From: an uncultured Gemmataceae bacterium
GTDB lineage: Bacteria > Planctomycetota > Planctomycetia > Gemmatales > Gemmataceae
Reading direction: 5' to 3'
Length of the DNA stretch: 16,927 nucleotides
Assembly: GCA_937922175.1 (NCBI GenBank)
Contig: CAKZUU010000410.1
Location: 1-16,927 of the forward strand
How positions within the stretch are numbered: position 1 is the first letter of the stretch; every line of letters begins with the position of its first letter. Shown in pieces: positions 8,028 to 15,262 of the stretch. The notes below the pieces were generated by a model. That model had not been told where the DNA came from. It did not search any database and saw nothing but the letters and a program-made list of their open reading frames with translations. Position numbers and translations under genes: made by a program.

Positions 8028-8042
8028 CGATCGGGGATCGCT
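8026..8042 (+). repeat. Short perfect hairpin at the pepT stop codon
   Basis: AGCGATC-GGG-GATCGCT forms a perfect 7-bp stem with a 3-nt loop, beginning inside the pepT TAG stop codon. No U-run follows, so it is not a canonical intrinsic terminator. It could still slow transcription or protect the 3' end of the nth-pepT mRNA. Confidence 0.35.
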
Positions 8043-8195
8043 GCACGAATCGTTACGATCGGCAAAATCGGCGCGATCGGTTGTGTTTCTCCAGATTTCG
8101 CGCTTTTCGCAGACTTTCTGCCTTCTTTTTGAATGACAAATTGGTTTGAATATCGGTCGTTATCGTGCCGTCAGATCATGCCCAGGTGCCGTTCC

Positions 8196-9488
8196 ATGAA
8201 CGACGTGGACGTGTTGGTCCTTGAGTATATGGTGTCGCGCGCGGGTTTTGCACGGCATCAGGTGGAGCATCTTCGTCGCTGGTGGCAGGCGACTGCCGCG
8301 GACGAATCTCTCCTGGCGTTCTTGCAGCGACAGCGACTTCTCTCTTCTCCCAGCTCGCAGATTCTCCACCAAATCGCGAACGGCCATCTCACGCGCGGCA
8401 TGGGATTCACCTTGCTGGATCCTCAGGAGTTCATCCAGATTCGTCGGCAACTGCCCGAGGTGTCCGGCGACGTCGGGACGGATCCGAGGGTCACGATGAC
8501 GCTGTTCGGTTCCGACGAGACCACTCCGGAGATGCCGCGGATGCCTGCGATTCCCGAGCCACCGCGCGTCGGTGGATTTCTGGGCAAATATCTGCTGACG
8601 GAGTGGCTTGGCCAGGGAGCGAATGGCAATGTCTTTCGCGCGTTGCATCCGACCTTGCAGATTCCCGTCGCCGTCAAAGTGTTGACGGCGATCGGCGGCA
8701 GCGACGAGGCAGCTCGGATGGAGCGCTTGAAAAGTGAAGCCCGTTTGTTGGCGCAATTGAATCATCCCAATATCGTCCGCGTTTACGATTTCGAGGAACA
8801 CCCTCACTATCCGTTCCTTGTCCTCGAACATGTCAACGGTCCCTCGTTGGCGGAGTTGATCGAACAATGTGGCCGAATTCAACCGGATCGCGTGATTCGT
8901 CTGACAAAGCAACTGGCCGAGGGGCTGGCGGCGGCGCATCAACTCGGCGTCGTTCATCGCGACATCAAACCCGCGAATGTCTTGCTGACCCGATCCGGTG
9001 AAGTCAAGTTGGCAGACCTGGGCTTGGCGATCATGCGGAGGACCCCGGCCAGTCCGAATGCATCAGCAAGGGGCGAGGTCGGATCGCGGAGTGGCACCGC
9101 CTTGTACATCGCTCCGGAACTTGTAACGTCGGCGGCTCTCCCGGATGAACGCAGCGACATGTATTCTCTCGGAGCGACTCTCTTCCATGCCCTCACGGGG
9201 CGACCTCCCTTCGATGGGAGGGACATTTGGGAGGTCCTCGACAACGCTGTCAAGCAGTCACCCCCGTGCCCCCGTCGCTTCGTCCCCGATTTGTCGACCG
9301 ATCTGGCTGACCTCGTGAAACGAATGCTAGCGAAAGACCCACTCGGCAGGCCTTATTCCTTCCAGAATCTGTTGCTGGAACCAGCCCTCTCCGGTGAGAT
9401 TCCACCACCCAGGCCCATCGGTTCCGGTTTGTGGACGAAATTGATGGAGCGTTGGCGCGGACGTCAACAGCGCTTGCAACACGTCTGA
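8196..9488 (+). CDS. Hanks-type Ser/Thr protein kinase, soluble
   Basis: Encodes 430 residues with a complete kinase domain near 132-390: glycine loop LGQGANGNVF (138-147), VAVKV with Lys161, helix-C Glu181, the catalytic loop HRDIKPAN (254-261) with Asp256, ADLG in place of DFG (Asp274) and APE at 306-308. The catalytic residues are intact, so it should phosphorylate Ser/Thr in partner proteins. The first 125 residues form a separate, mainly helical region with no family I recognise. No membrane helix is seen, unlike many bacterial receptor kinases. In-frame starts at 8133 and 8178 exist, but ATG 8196 has AGGTG at proper spacing and is preferred. The 168-nt gap before this start holds the hairpin at the pepT stop and nothing else clear. 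The substrate is unknown. Confidence 0.9.
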   Translation: MNDVDVLVLEYMVSRAGFARHQVEHLRRWWQATAADESLLAFLQRQRLLSSPSSQILHQIANGHLTRGMGFTLLDPQEFIQIRRQLPEVSGDVGTDPRVTMTLFGSDETTPEMPRMPAIPEPPRVGGFLGKYLLTEWLGQGANGNVFRALHPTLQIPVAVKVLTAIGGSDEAARMERLKSEARLLAQLNHPNIVRVYDFEEHPHYPFLVLEHVNGPSLAELIEQCGRIQPDRVIRLTKQLAEGLAAAHQLGVVHRDIKPANVLLTRSGEVKLADLGLAIMRRTPASPNASARGEVGSRSGTALYIAPELVTSAALPDERSDMYSLGATLFHALTGRPPFDGRDIWEVLDNAVKQSPPCPRRFVPDLSTDLADLVKRMLAKDPLGRPYSFQNLLLEPALSGEIPPPRPIGSGLWTKLMERWRGRQQRLQHV

Positions 9489-9517
9489 CGAACATCCGAT
9501 GGATGGGTAACTTTCGC

Positions 9518-9593
9518 TCGGCTTCGGTCGAGAACCCCCGGGAAAGAATGAGACAACTCGCGTCCGGCACCGAAGCCGACGCACGAGTTGTCT
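9518..9593. terminator. Interlocking inverted repeats, possible bidirectional terminator
   Basis: Two perfect inverted repeats interlock in the 126-nt gap between convergent genes. Arm A (9518-9528, TCGGCTTCGGT) is complementary over 11 bp to A' (9569-9579). Arm B (9551-9560, AGACAACTCG) is complementary over 10 bp to B' (9584-9593). The order is A-B-A'-B', so the two stems are either alternative or form a pseudoknot. In the B-B' form a smaller CGGC/GCCG stem lies inside. Pyrimidine-rich sequence follows on each side (TCTTCCTTTG on plus; CATTCTTTCCC on minus), which would suit termination in both directions. Confidence 0.55.
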
Positions 9594-9614
9594 TCCTTTG
9601 TGAGGTGCCAGCCG

Positions 9615-11411
9615 TCATTTATCGAGAACGACGCCGACGAACGTCCAACCATCGCCGTCGTCGCGTCCGAAGGCTCCAGCGGGAGCGAGGTACTTGGTGA
9701 GGGCAGCGTAGGGCGGCAACTTGCGTCCGTCGGCCAGCATCCGACCGGTTTCGGAGTCCTTAAGGACTTTCGTCAGCAGCCAACCATAGACGGAGGCCAC
9801 CTGATCGACCTGATTGGATTGCATCATCTGGTAGGTAGCTTGGGCTGCGACATCTGTGCGCAGAAAACCGCGAAAACTACTCGGTCCCATTCCCAGACGC
9901 GCCAGTTCTTGCATCATTCGCTGATAATCGGCAGCTTGCGCGAGCTTTTCGGTCGATTTGAGGACTTTCTCCAACAAGCCGAACTGCGTCGCGATGAACA
10001 AATGTCCCTGAGCCACAGCGATGCACAGGCCGGGAACGTCGACTTTCGCTGGCTTGCCGTTTTTCCGTTGCTTGACTCGTGCTTGGTATTCCCAAACAGT
10101 GACATTTCCGAAGGTCCTCGCTTTGAAGCGACGGTCCGTCTCGAAGCATTTCTGGACGGCTTCGCGCAGCACCGCCTCATCTTCGGGGCTTTGGGCTGGG
10201 ATGCCGACCAAGTACCGCTCGCACTTCGGACCGGCCGGGAGGACGGCGTCGTTGATGAGTGTGACCCGAGGTTGCAGTCGACCGATGATGTCGCGGCGGA
10301 TGTCCACTTGGGGGCCGTCCTTGTCATCCCGAACCGAGTCCATGATCGCCTTGAAGGTGCCCGGCGGTTCGTCGGTGACTCGCTCAAAAAAGGTGTCGAA
10401 TGAATCAAAGGCGTTCACCAGATCCAAACCGAACGTGAGATACCCGGAAAGGTCAGCGGGGACCCATGCATCCGGCGTCACCGGAGCCACGTTGGGGAAA
10501 CGGGCCATCCGCATCGCTCCTTGGAACGGGTTGGGAGAGTGGGTGCTGACGCGAATCAGCATGTCGGTAGCGTTGCTGCGGAAGGCAATGATGCCCCCGA
10601 CGCCTTTGATTCCGTCCACTCCTTCTTTGCGCATGACTTGGACGAGATTATCGCCTTTCACTTTCTTCATCTCGGGGAAGTAGATCATCAGCGCTTCCAT
10701 GCGGTTGGTCGGCTCGAAATAGAAACGGATCATTTCCGTCTCACCGGGCATCGGCTTGCTCTTCCGTCGGACCGCTTGAAAGGCGGGGACATGGGCCAAT
10801 TGATTCGTTGCGGACCCTAACCATCGGGCGAGCAGGCCCTGAACCGTCGGGAGATGATCGCTGATGACCAACAAGGAGTCCTTCAGCCCGTAGACCAGTT
10901 GCACCCGGTTCGGCAACTGAGCGACAATCGCTAGCATCCCGCCCTCCAATGTGCGGCGATCCCAACGGGCCCCTTTCTTGTGCAGTTGTTGGCCAATCTC
11001 TTTCAGCAGGGCTTGCGCTTGCGGGATTCGACCAGCAATGTCCAGCGTTAGAAGGTGAGCGACCTCCGTTGGGCTAACCAGCACGACGCCCCAGCCCATT
11101 TCGCCTCCCGCCGCGTCTTTCACCAAATCGAAGTCGCAGCCAATGGTCTCGAGGAGGAAGTTGAAGCCCTTGGTGTGGTTGTAAAGATCATTGAGAAAAG
11201 GCTCGAGCGACGGATCGTGCAGGAGTCGAGCGAACTGGGTCAGTTGCCAACTGTTCGTCATGCGATTCACGTCCCGGATGGCCACGAATTCCGTCGTCGT
11301 GGCGGGGAACAGTTCCTCAGGGAGCGGCGGTGCCGCAGGTAAGGTCGTCGCAAAAATGAGAAGAAGAACCCACGACGGCATCCACCAGCGATCGACAGGC
11401 ATCCTGCGCAT
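9615..11411 (-). CDS. Large secreted protein of unknown function
   Basis: Encodes 598 residues with a clear signal peptide: basic start (MRRMPVDR), hydrophobic core WVLLLIFATTL (14-24) and a probable cleavage site after PAA near 27. The mature part lacks further membrane helices and looks like a mixed alpha/beta soluble protein. I recognise no enzyme motif. The overall style (LFPATTTEFVAIRDVNRM after the signal, and long segments assessing FEPTNRMEALMIYFPEMK and the like) is familiar from planctomycete-specific secreted proteins, but I cannot name a family. Start 11411 has GGGTGA at a suitable distance. It lies between two kinase genes: 227 nt downstream of one on the same strand, and convergent with the other. 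Extracytoplasmic location is well supported; function is not. Confidence 0.85.
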   Translation of the reverse strand: MRRMPVDRWWMPSWVLLLIFATTLPAAPPLPEELFPATTTEFVAIRDVNRMTNSWQLTQFARLLHDPSLEPFLNDLYNHTKGFNFLLETIGCDFDLVKDAAGGEMGWGVVLVSPTEVAHLLTLDIAGRIPQAQALLKEIGQQLHKKGARWDRRTLEGGMLAIVAQLPNRVQLVYGLKDSLLVISDHLPTVQGLLARWLGSATNQLAHVPAFQAVRRKSKPMPGETEMIRFYFEPTNRMEALMIYFPEMKKVKGDNLVQVMRKEGVDGIKGVGGIIAFRSNATDMLIRVSTHSPNPFQGAMRMARFPNVAPVTPDAWVPADLSGYLTFGLDLVNAFDSFDTFFERVTDEPPGTFKAIMDSVRDDKDGPQVDIRRDIIGRLQPRVTLINDAVLPAGPKCERYLVGIPAQSPEDEAVLREAVQKCFETDRRFKARTFGNVTVWEYQARVKQRKNGKPAKVDVPGLCIAVAQGHLFIATQFGLLEKVLKSTEKLAQAADYQRMMQELARLGMGPSSFRGFLRTDVAAQATYQMMQSNQVDQVASVYGWLLTKVLKDSETGRMLADGRKLPPYAALTKYLAPAGAFGRDDGDGWTFVGVVLDK

Positions 11412-11432
11412 GATGGTTCACCCAAGAAATAT

Positions 11433-11499
11433 GTTGACGTCTCGGCAGTCCCTCGGCCGAGAGCATGTCAGCTCTCTGGGGAAATTTCGGCAGTTGACG
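11433..11499. repeat. Repeated heptamers and dyads upstream of the secreted-protein gene
   Basis: Within the gap before the secreted-protein gene, GTTGACG occurs at 11433-11439 and 11493-11499 and TCGGCAG at 11442-11448 and 11487-11493. Between the copies lie the palindrome CTCGGCCGAG (11452-11461) and a 6-bp hairpin GAGAGC/GCTCTC (11459-11476). This may be a regulator-binding region, but nothing identifies a factor. Confidence 0.3.
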
Positions 11500-11560
11500 C
11501 AATCTGCTTCAGCCTGATGTGACATGACCGACGCGATAAGCCCTTGGCGTGCTGCTGCCG

Positions 11561-11586
11561 TGGGTACGGCTTCGCCGAATTACCCA
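11561..11586. terminator. Strong hairpin downstream of the tail-anchored kinase gene
   Basis: TGGGTA (11561-11566) pairs with TACCCA (11581-11586), enclosing CGGC-TTC-GCCG (11567-11577), with AAT bulged. It lies about 52 nt past the kinase stop codon on the minus strand. No U-run follows on either strand, so it is either a non-canonical terminator or an mRNA 3'-end stabiliser. Confidence 0.35.
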
Positions 11587-11638
11587 GTCCGCCAATCGAG
11601 ATGTTGTCATTGCCTTCTTCGAGAGGGCACTGCCGAAG

Positions 11639-12988
11639 TCACTTGAGTAAAAGCAGCAGAAAAATAAGAGCAGCCAGTAAGCAGACGCCCACGCCGATCC
11701 ATAATGTCAATTCGCGCTGCCGATCGTACCGTGCTCCTGCCCATTGCGAGTGGGACCGGCGTGAGGGTCGGTCGGCCAACCGAGGGCGTGATGTTCGCGT
11801 CGCCGAATCGGGCCGGGAGAGAGGCTTCGACGACCGTTCGGCGTCAGGAGTTGAAGGCGGGGTCGACGCCGTGGTGTCAGTCGAGACGTCGGCCAAGCTG
11901 CGGATTTCCCGCGTGGCATCGGGATCGACGATCAAATCACGGAACTCTGCGAACGATTGCAGCGGCTGGAATGGACCTTGTTTGGTGCGACAAGCGCGAA
12001 TATTGCTGGCGTCCCCAAGCAACCCCTCGCGGTAAGCTCGTCGGATGTTCGGCGTTGAGCCTTTGACCGTGTGCACCGTTCCCTGCTCGTCGCGGTAGGC
12101 CAGATACCAAATGTCCGCGACAGGCTGGTTGACGGCGACGGTTGGCGGGCGGATGGTTTGTCCTGTCAAATCCTCGACGAATTCGCGGCACGAGGCCGGC
12201 CGCATTTCCGGGTCGACATGCATGGCCCGACGAATCGCCCAATCAATCCGCTCCGAGAGGCTCGGTTCAAGTTCGCGTGGCGGCTGATACTCGTTGTTCA
12301 TCTTCTTCATGTACGCATCCAGCGGGCTGCAACCGTCGAACGGCATTTGCCCGGTGACCATCATGTAAAGAGTCGCGCCCAACGAGTAAATATCGCAGCG
12401 AACGTCGGCGTTTTTGGCGTTGCGAAATTGCTCCGGTGCCATGAAGTGCGGCGTTCCCAGACCGCGCCCGGTCCGGGTCAAGTTCATCTCCTCTTCGACG
12501 TCTTTGACCAGCCCCAAATCCGTAATCTTCGCAACCCCGTCGCGAGTGAGGAGGATATTATCGGGCTTGATGTCGCGATGGATGATTCCTTGTTTGTGGG
12601 CACGGTGCAGGCCCTGACACACTTGGGCCATGATCCGTTTCCCCTCTTCCTCGGGGATCTTTCCCTCTCGTTCGATCCGCGTTCCTAACGACTCGCCGTC
12701 CACGAACTCCATCACGAGGTACGGATTGGGCAGCGATTCGCAAAATTCGATCGCCTTGACGACATTGGGATGGTCGATCTGCCGTGCCGCATTGAATTCC
12801 CGCTTGAATCGCTGCATGAGAATGGTGTTTTTGGCCGCACTGCTTGGCAGGATTTTGATGGCAACAATCCGTCCATCCTCGCGACGGCGGGCTTTGTAAA
12901 CGGTGCCCATGCCGCCTTCGGCGACTTTTTCAAGGATGTCGTAGCCCGTGATTTCAGGCAACGTGCCTTTCTTGGTCTCTGCGGACAT
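11639..12988 (-). CDS. Tail-anchored Hanks-type Ser/Thr kinase with GYF-like domain
   Basis: Encodes 449 residues. The kinase domain (about 16-275) has the glycine loop AEGGMGTVYKA (23-33), AIKI with Lys45, Glu64, HRDIKPDN (137-144) with Asp139, TDLG with Asp157 in place of DFG, and APE at 184-186, so it should be active. Residues 293-347 (IWYLAYRDEQGTV...GPFQPL) resemble the GYF_2-type small domain often fused to planctomycete proteins. A Ser/Thr/Arg/Pro-rich linker (about 368-425) follows, a possible autophosphorylation region. A single C-terminal membrane helix (429-448) ends one residue before the stop, so the kinase faces the cytoplasm with no extracellular sensor. It diverges from the four-gene membrane-protein cassette at 13308. 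Confidence 0.92.
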   Translation of the reverse strand: MSAETKKGTLPEITGYDILEKVAEGGMGTVYKARRREDGRIVAIKILPSSAAKNTILMQRFKREFNAARQIDHPNVVKAIEFCESLPNPYLVMEFVDGESLGTRIEREGKIPEEEGKRIMAQVCQGLHRAHKQGIIHRDIKPDNILLTRDGVAKITDLGLVKDVEEEMNLTRTGRGLGTPHFMAPEQFRNAKNADVRCDIYSLGATLYMMVTGQMPFDGCSPLDAYMKKMNNEYQPPRELEPSLSERIDWAIRRAMHVDPEMRPASCREFVEDLTGQTIRPPTVAVNQPVADIWYLAYRDEQGTVHTVKGSTPNIRRAYREGLLGDASNIRACRTKQGPFQPLQSFAEFRDLIVDPDATREIRSLADVSTDTTASTPPSTPDAERSSKPLSRPDSATRTSRPRLADRPSRRSHSQWAGARYDRQRELTLWIGVGVCLLAALIFLLLLLK

Positions 12989-13199
12989 CCCAGCACCGGA
13001 TTCCCAGTTGCGCCAGCGGCCCTCCTCTCGGCGCCGGAGGCCCCGAGTCTGCCGCCTTTGGCAATTCTAGCGTGCGAATGGTTGTTTTGCTCGGTCAAAT
13101 CGAGAGTTTCCGCACAGCGGCATGACCGTCTTTTCGCTTCGTTCCGACGATTGTGGCAATTGAGCACATTGAACAGGCAAAATCTGCCGGGAAGAAAAA

Positions 13200-13271
13200 A
13201 TGAATTCGCTTGTCAATCCCCAGCGCATCATTCAGAATCAGAAGGTAGTAGAGTCCATGGTCGGCGGGTGA
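13200..13271 (+). CDS. Possible 23-residue leader peptide (speculative)
   Basis: An ATG preceded by GGGAAG at a 5-nt distance opens a 23-codon frame (MNSLVNPQRIIQNQKVVESM...) that stops 36 nt before the first cassette gene. The ribosome site is the best in the gap, but the frame also overlaps the candidate promoter at 13210-13238, so both cannot be used from the same transcript. No similarity is recognised. Confidence 0.2.
   Translation: MNSLVNPQRIIQNQKVVESMVGG
13210..13238 (+). promoter_or_regulatory. Candidate sigma70-type promoter for the membrane cassette
   Basis: TTGTCA (13210-13215, five of six -35 bases) and CAGAAT (13233-13238, four of six -10 bases) are separated by 17 bp. Transcription would begin near 13245, giving a leader of roughly 60 nt before ATG 13308. 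Confidence 0.35.
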
Positions 13272-13307
13272 TGGGCCGTCGATCTGATCCTACCGGAACA
13301 AGTGTTC

Positions 13308-14327
13308 ATGAGCACCCTGGGAAAAGTTCTCGCCGTCTTTTGCGTTCTGCTGGCGGTCGGCGTGATGGTCTTGGCCGGCATGGATTACGCCTCGTTCCGC
13401 GCGGTTCGTCGATCCGCCTTCCTCCATGAAATGACGTTGATCGGGCTGCCGGTCGATAAGGACGACATCCATAGCGAGTTTCCCGATGAACCCACCGCCG
13501 AGAAATTAACTCCCGGCGTGTTGGCCGATTTGTTCAAAGGCGCCGACGGTGGTCAGGATCTGGGTGGTCCCGCGGTGGCAACCGTCATCGACGAGCTGGA
13601 ACGGGTTCGGCGGAAGGTCGCGGACAATGTGAACAATGCGGGCAGTCTCGATCAGCAAAAGCAGAAACTCCGCGGTTATTTGTTGCCGATGGCTCGGGAT
13701 ATCGCCGAGCGAGATCGCCTCCGCACGCTCATCGATGATGGGAAGATCGCAGAAGCTCTTGAAAATCTCGATCGCCGTTTTGCCGAGGCAAAATCGCCAC
13801 CGGGAGGCGATGCGGCGCGGAATCGACAGAACGTCCGGCAGGCAACCGCCCGAGTGTTGGTCAACCTCAGTGCTGATCCCGCTTGGCAGGATCGGGTCCG
13901 ATTGATCGTGGGGATCGAATCGGCGGCGGCGGGGTTGAACCATTGGGCCCATGTGCAGGAACAATTGGCCACGGCCAGCAAGGCCGCCATCATCCGCGAT
14001 CAGGGGCATTTCATCGCGGATTATCAAGAGTTGCTTCGTCGAATCCTCTACGAGGATCAAAATCTCTACGAAGCGGAGCGGATGCTCGCTGATGAGAAGG
14101 CTCGCGTGTCCCGACGCCAAACCGAAGTACAGCAGCGCTTAACCGAAGTGCAACGAAACATGCAGGAGTTGGCTGACTTGACGGCAGCGGCGAACACCGA
14201 AATCGCGCGTCTGGAGGCCATGCAACGCGATTTGTTCGCGTTGCAACAACGATTCGGTTTGGCGCTCGAGGAGACCTACAAACTCGACGAGAAGTTGAAG
14301 CAGTCGCAGGCCACCCCGGGTCGGTAA
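13308..14327 (+). CDS. Membrane-anchored coiled-coil protein, cassette gene 1
   Basis: Encodes 339 residues: an N-terminal signal-anchor helix (about 6-24, starting MSTLGKVLAVF), a mixed helical region (about 60-250) with a DLGGPAVATVIDELE segment, and a long C-terminal coiled coil (about 255-335) rich in Glu, Arg and Gln. No enzyme motif or named domain is recognised. The topology is probably one helix in the cytoplasmic membrane with the rest outside, but the cleavage status of the N-terminus cannot be judged. ATG 13308 is preferred over the GTG at 13302, as its N-terminus matches that of cassette gene 3 (LGKVL). The next gene follows after 42 nt. The function is unknown; an envelope structural or scaffold role is inferred from architecture only. 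Confidence 0.85.
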   Translation: MSTLGKVLAVFCVLLAVGVMVLAGMDYASFRAVRRSAFLHEMTLIGLPVDKDDIHSEFPDEPTAEKLTPGVLADLFKGADGGQDLGGPAVATVIDELERVRRKVADNVNNAGSLDQQKQKLRGYLLPMARDIAERDRLRTLIDDGKIAEALENLDRRFAEAKSPPGGDAARNRQNVRQATARVLVNLSADPAWQDRVRLIVGIESAAAGLNHWAHVQEQLATASKAAIIRDQGHFIADYQELLRRILYEDQNLYEAERMLADEKARVSRRQTEVQQRLTEVQRNMQELADLTAAANTEIARLEAMQRDLFALQQRFGLALEETYKLDEKLKQSQATPGR

Positions 14328-14369
14328 AGGCGTGCGAAGGTGATCCGACAGGGGAACAGGACAGACGCC

Positions 14370-15119
14370 ATGATCACGTTCATCGGACGGCTGTTTGTGT
14401 TGGCGGTATTTGCCTTGAGCCTCCTGGTTTTCGCGGGGGCCTTGGGCGTTTACGTGAATCACGTGCCTTGGAAGAGTTCGAATCGCGAGCAGCCGGGGAT
14501 CATTGATCGGTTGGAGGCACGCATCAAAGAGGCCGCTCTGGCTCGCACGGCAGCGGAGGAACGTTATCTCAAAGCGTTCGGTGAGCTCGCTGTCGTTGAG
14601 CAGCAACGCGTCGCTCGCCAAGTTTTCTACCAACGAAAGCTGGAATTGGTTAAGACGGGGGTAGGCGAGGACGGTCAACCCGTGCCGGCTCCGATCCATG
14701 AATTGAAGCCAGGTCCTGATGGGATGATCCCGATGCAGTTAGTAGGAAATGAAGCAGAGAGTCTGAAGTCGCGGGGTCAGCCGTTGCAAGCTCTGGCGGT
14801 TCTCGAGCGGCAGTTGGCGCTGCGCAATGAGGAATTGTTGGCGGAGAAGGCGAAAGTTGAGCAGTTGCAAAAGCAACTTGCCGATCTGACGACGCAGATG
14901 CAGGGGGACGGAGCAAACGTCGTCGGATTGATTCGACAGAAGGAAATTCAAGTTGAGGCGAGGCGGAAAGCGTTGGCACAACAAGAGTACTTGAAGCCAG
15001 AGATTGCCAACCGCTTCGCCATGGCGACGATCATCCTCAAGCGGGAGGCGGGTCTGCGTCGTCGCTTGAATGAATTAAACTCGGCAACGACGGCGAAAAC
15101 GGAATTGACAAGGCCCTAG
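14370..15119 (+). CDS. Membrane-anchored coiled-coil protein, cassette gene 2
   Basis: Encodes 249 residues with an N-terminal membrane helix (about 5-29, MITFIGRLFVLAVF) and two coiled-coil stretches (about 42-95 and 128-175), joined by a short Pro/Gly linker (VGEDGQPVPAPIHELKPGPDG) near 98-118. A final helical region (about 185-237) contains a KREAGLRRRLNEL segment. No known domain is recognised. ATG 14370 is used because the alternative GTG at 14340 would place a hydrophilic stretch before the membrane helix, and AGGA lies 9-12 nt upstream of the ATG. It sits between two proteins of similar design, which supports a joint role. A sigma70-like promoter follows its stop, so the next gene may also be transcribed independently. 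Confidence 0.83.
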   Translation: MITFIGRLFVLAVFALSLLVFAGALGVYVNHVPWKSSNREQPGIIDRLEARIKEAALARTAAEERYLKAFGELAVVEQQRVARQVFYQRKLELVKTGVGEDGQPVPAPIHELKPGPDGMIPMQLVGNEAESLKSRGQPLQALAVLERQLALRNEELLAEKAKVEQLQKQLADLTTQMQGDGANVVGLIRQKEIQVEARRKALAQQEYLKPEIANRFAMATIILKREAGLRRRLNELNSATTAKTELTRP

Positions 15120-15131
15120 GACGGCTTCCGC

Positions 15132-15160
15132 TTGACTTTGGTTGAGAAAGTGGGCATAGT
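15132..15160 (+). promoter_or_regulatory. Sigma70-like promoter inside the cassette
   Basis: TTGACT (15132-15137, five of six) and CATAGT (15155-15160, four of six) are separated by exactly 17 bp in the 142-nt gap between cassette genes 2 and 3. This is the best-matching promoter in the window. Transcription would start near 15167, leaving a leader of about 95 nt before gene 3. Confidence 0.5.
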
Positions 15161-15190
15161 TCCGCGCCGCCGAGGACAGGTCGGGGCGTC

Positions 15191-15262
15191 ATGGCAGACA
15201 CGCGGACGCAACAGGGAATCGGGTTCCGCACCACGCGGCCATTCGTGGGGGGGCTTCGGTAA
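15191..15262 (+). CDS. Possible 23-residue peptide coupled to cassette gene 3 (speculative)
   Basis: A 23-codon frame (MADTRTQQGIGFRTTRPFVG...) starts at ATG 15191 after GGGGCGTC, and its TAA stop shares a base with the ATG of cassette gene 3 (TAATG). It lies wholly in the leader of the promoter at 15132-15160. The stop-start overlap is the arrangement seen in translational coupling. The peptide is basic, without a membrane helix or known family, and may be a chance frame. Confidence 0.3.
   Translation: MADTRTQQGIGFRTTRPFVGGLR

Larger units (their letters stand above)
12989..13307. other. Divergent regulatory region between kinase and membrane cassette
   Basis: This 319-nt gap is the longest without a confident gene. 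For the minus-strand kinase it holds TAGAAT (13064-13069 on the plus coordinates) as a possible -10 and a GC-rich dyad (13018-13042, GGCC-CTCC with GGAGGCC) in the leader. For the cassette it holds the promoter candidate at 13210-13238 and a small reading frame at 13200-13271. No RNA gene or repeat family is recognised. Confidence 0.4.

Noticed and set aside
6148..8046. Long minus-strand open frames over nth and pepT
   Set aside because: Antisense shadows of two enzymes whose catalytic residues are all present.
8097..8195. Promoter for the soluble kinase (TTGAAT or TTGGTT boxes)
   Set aside because: No -10 box was found at 16-18 nt spacing from either.
9588..10403. 271-codon plus-strand open frame
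   Set aside because: Antisense to the secreted-protein gene, which has a convincing signal peptide and ribosome site.
13179..13191. GGCA-AAATC-TGCC dyad upstream of the cassette as operator
   Set aside because: Four-base arms are too short to support a claim.
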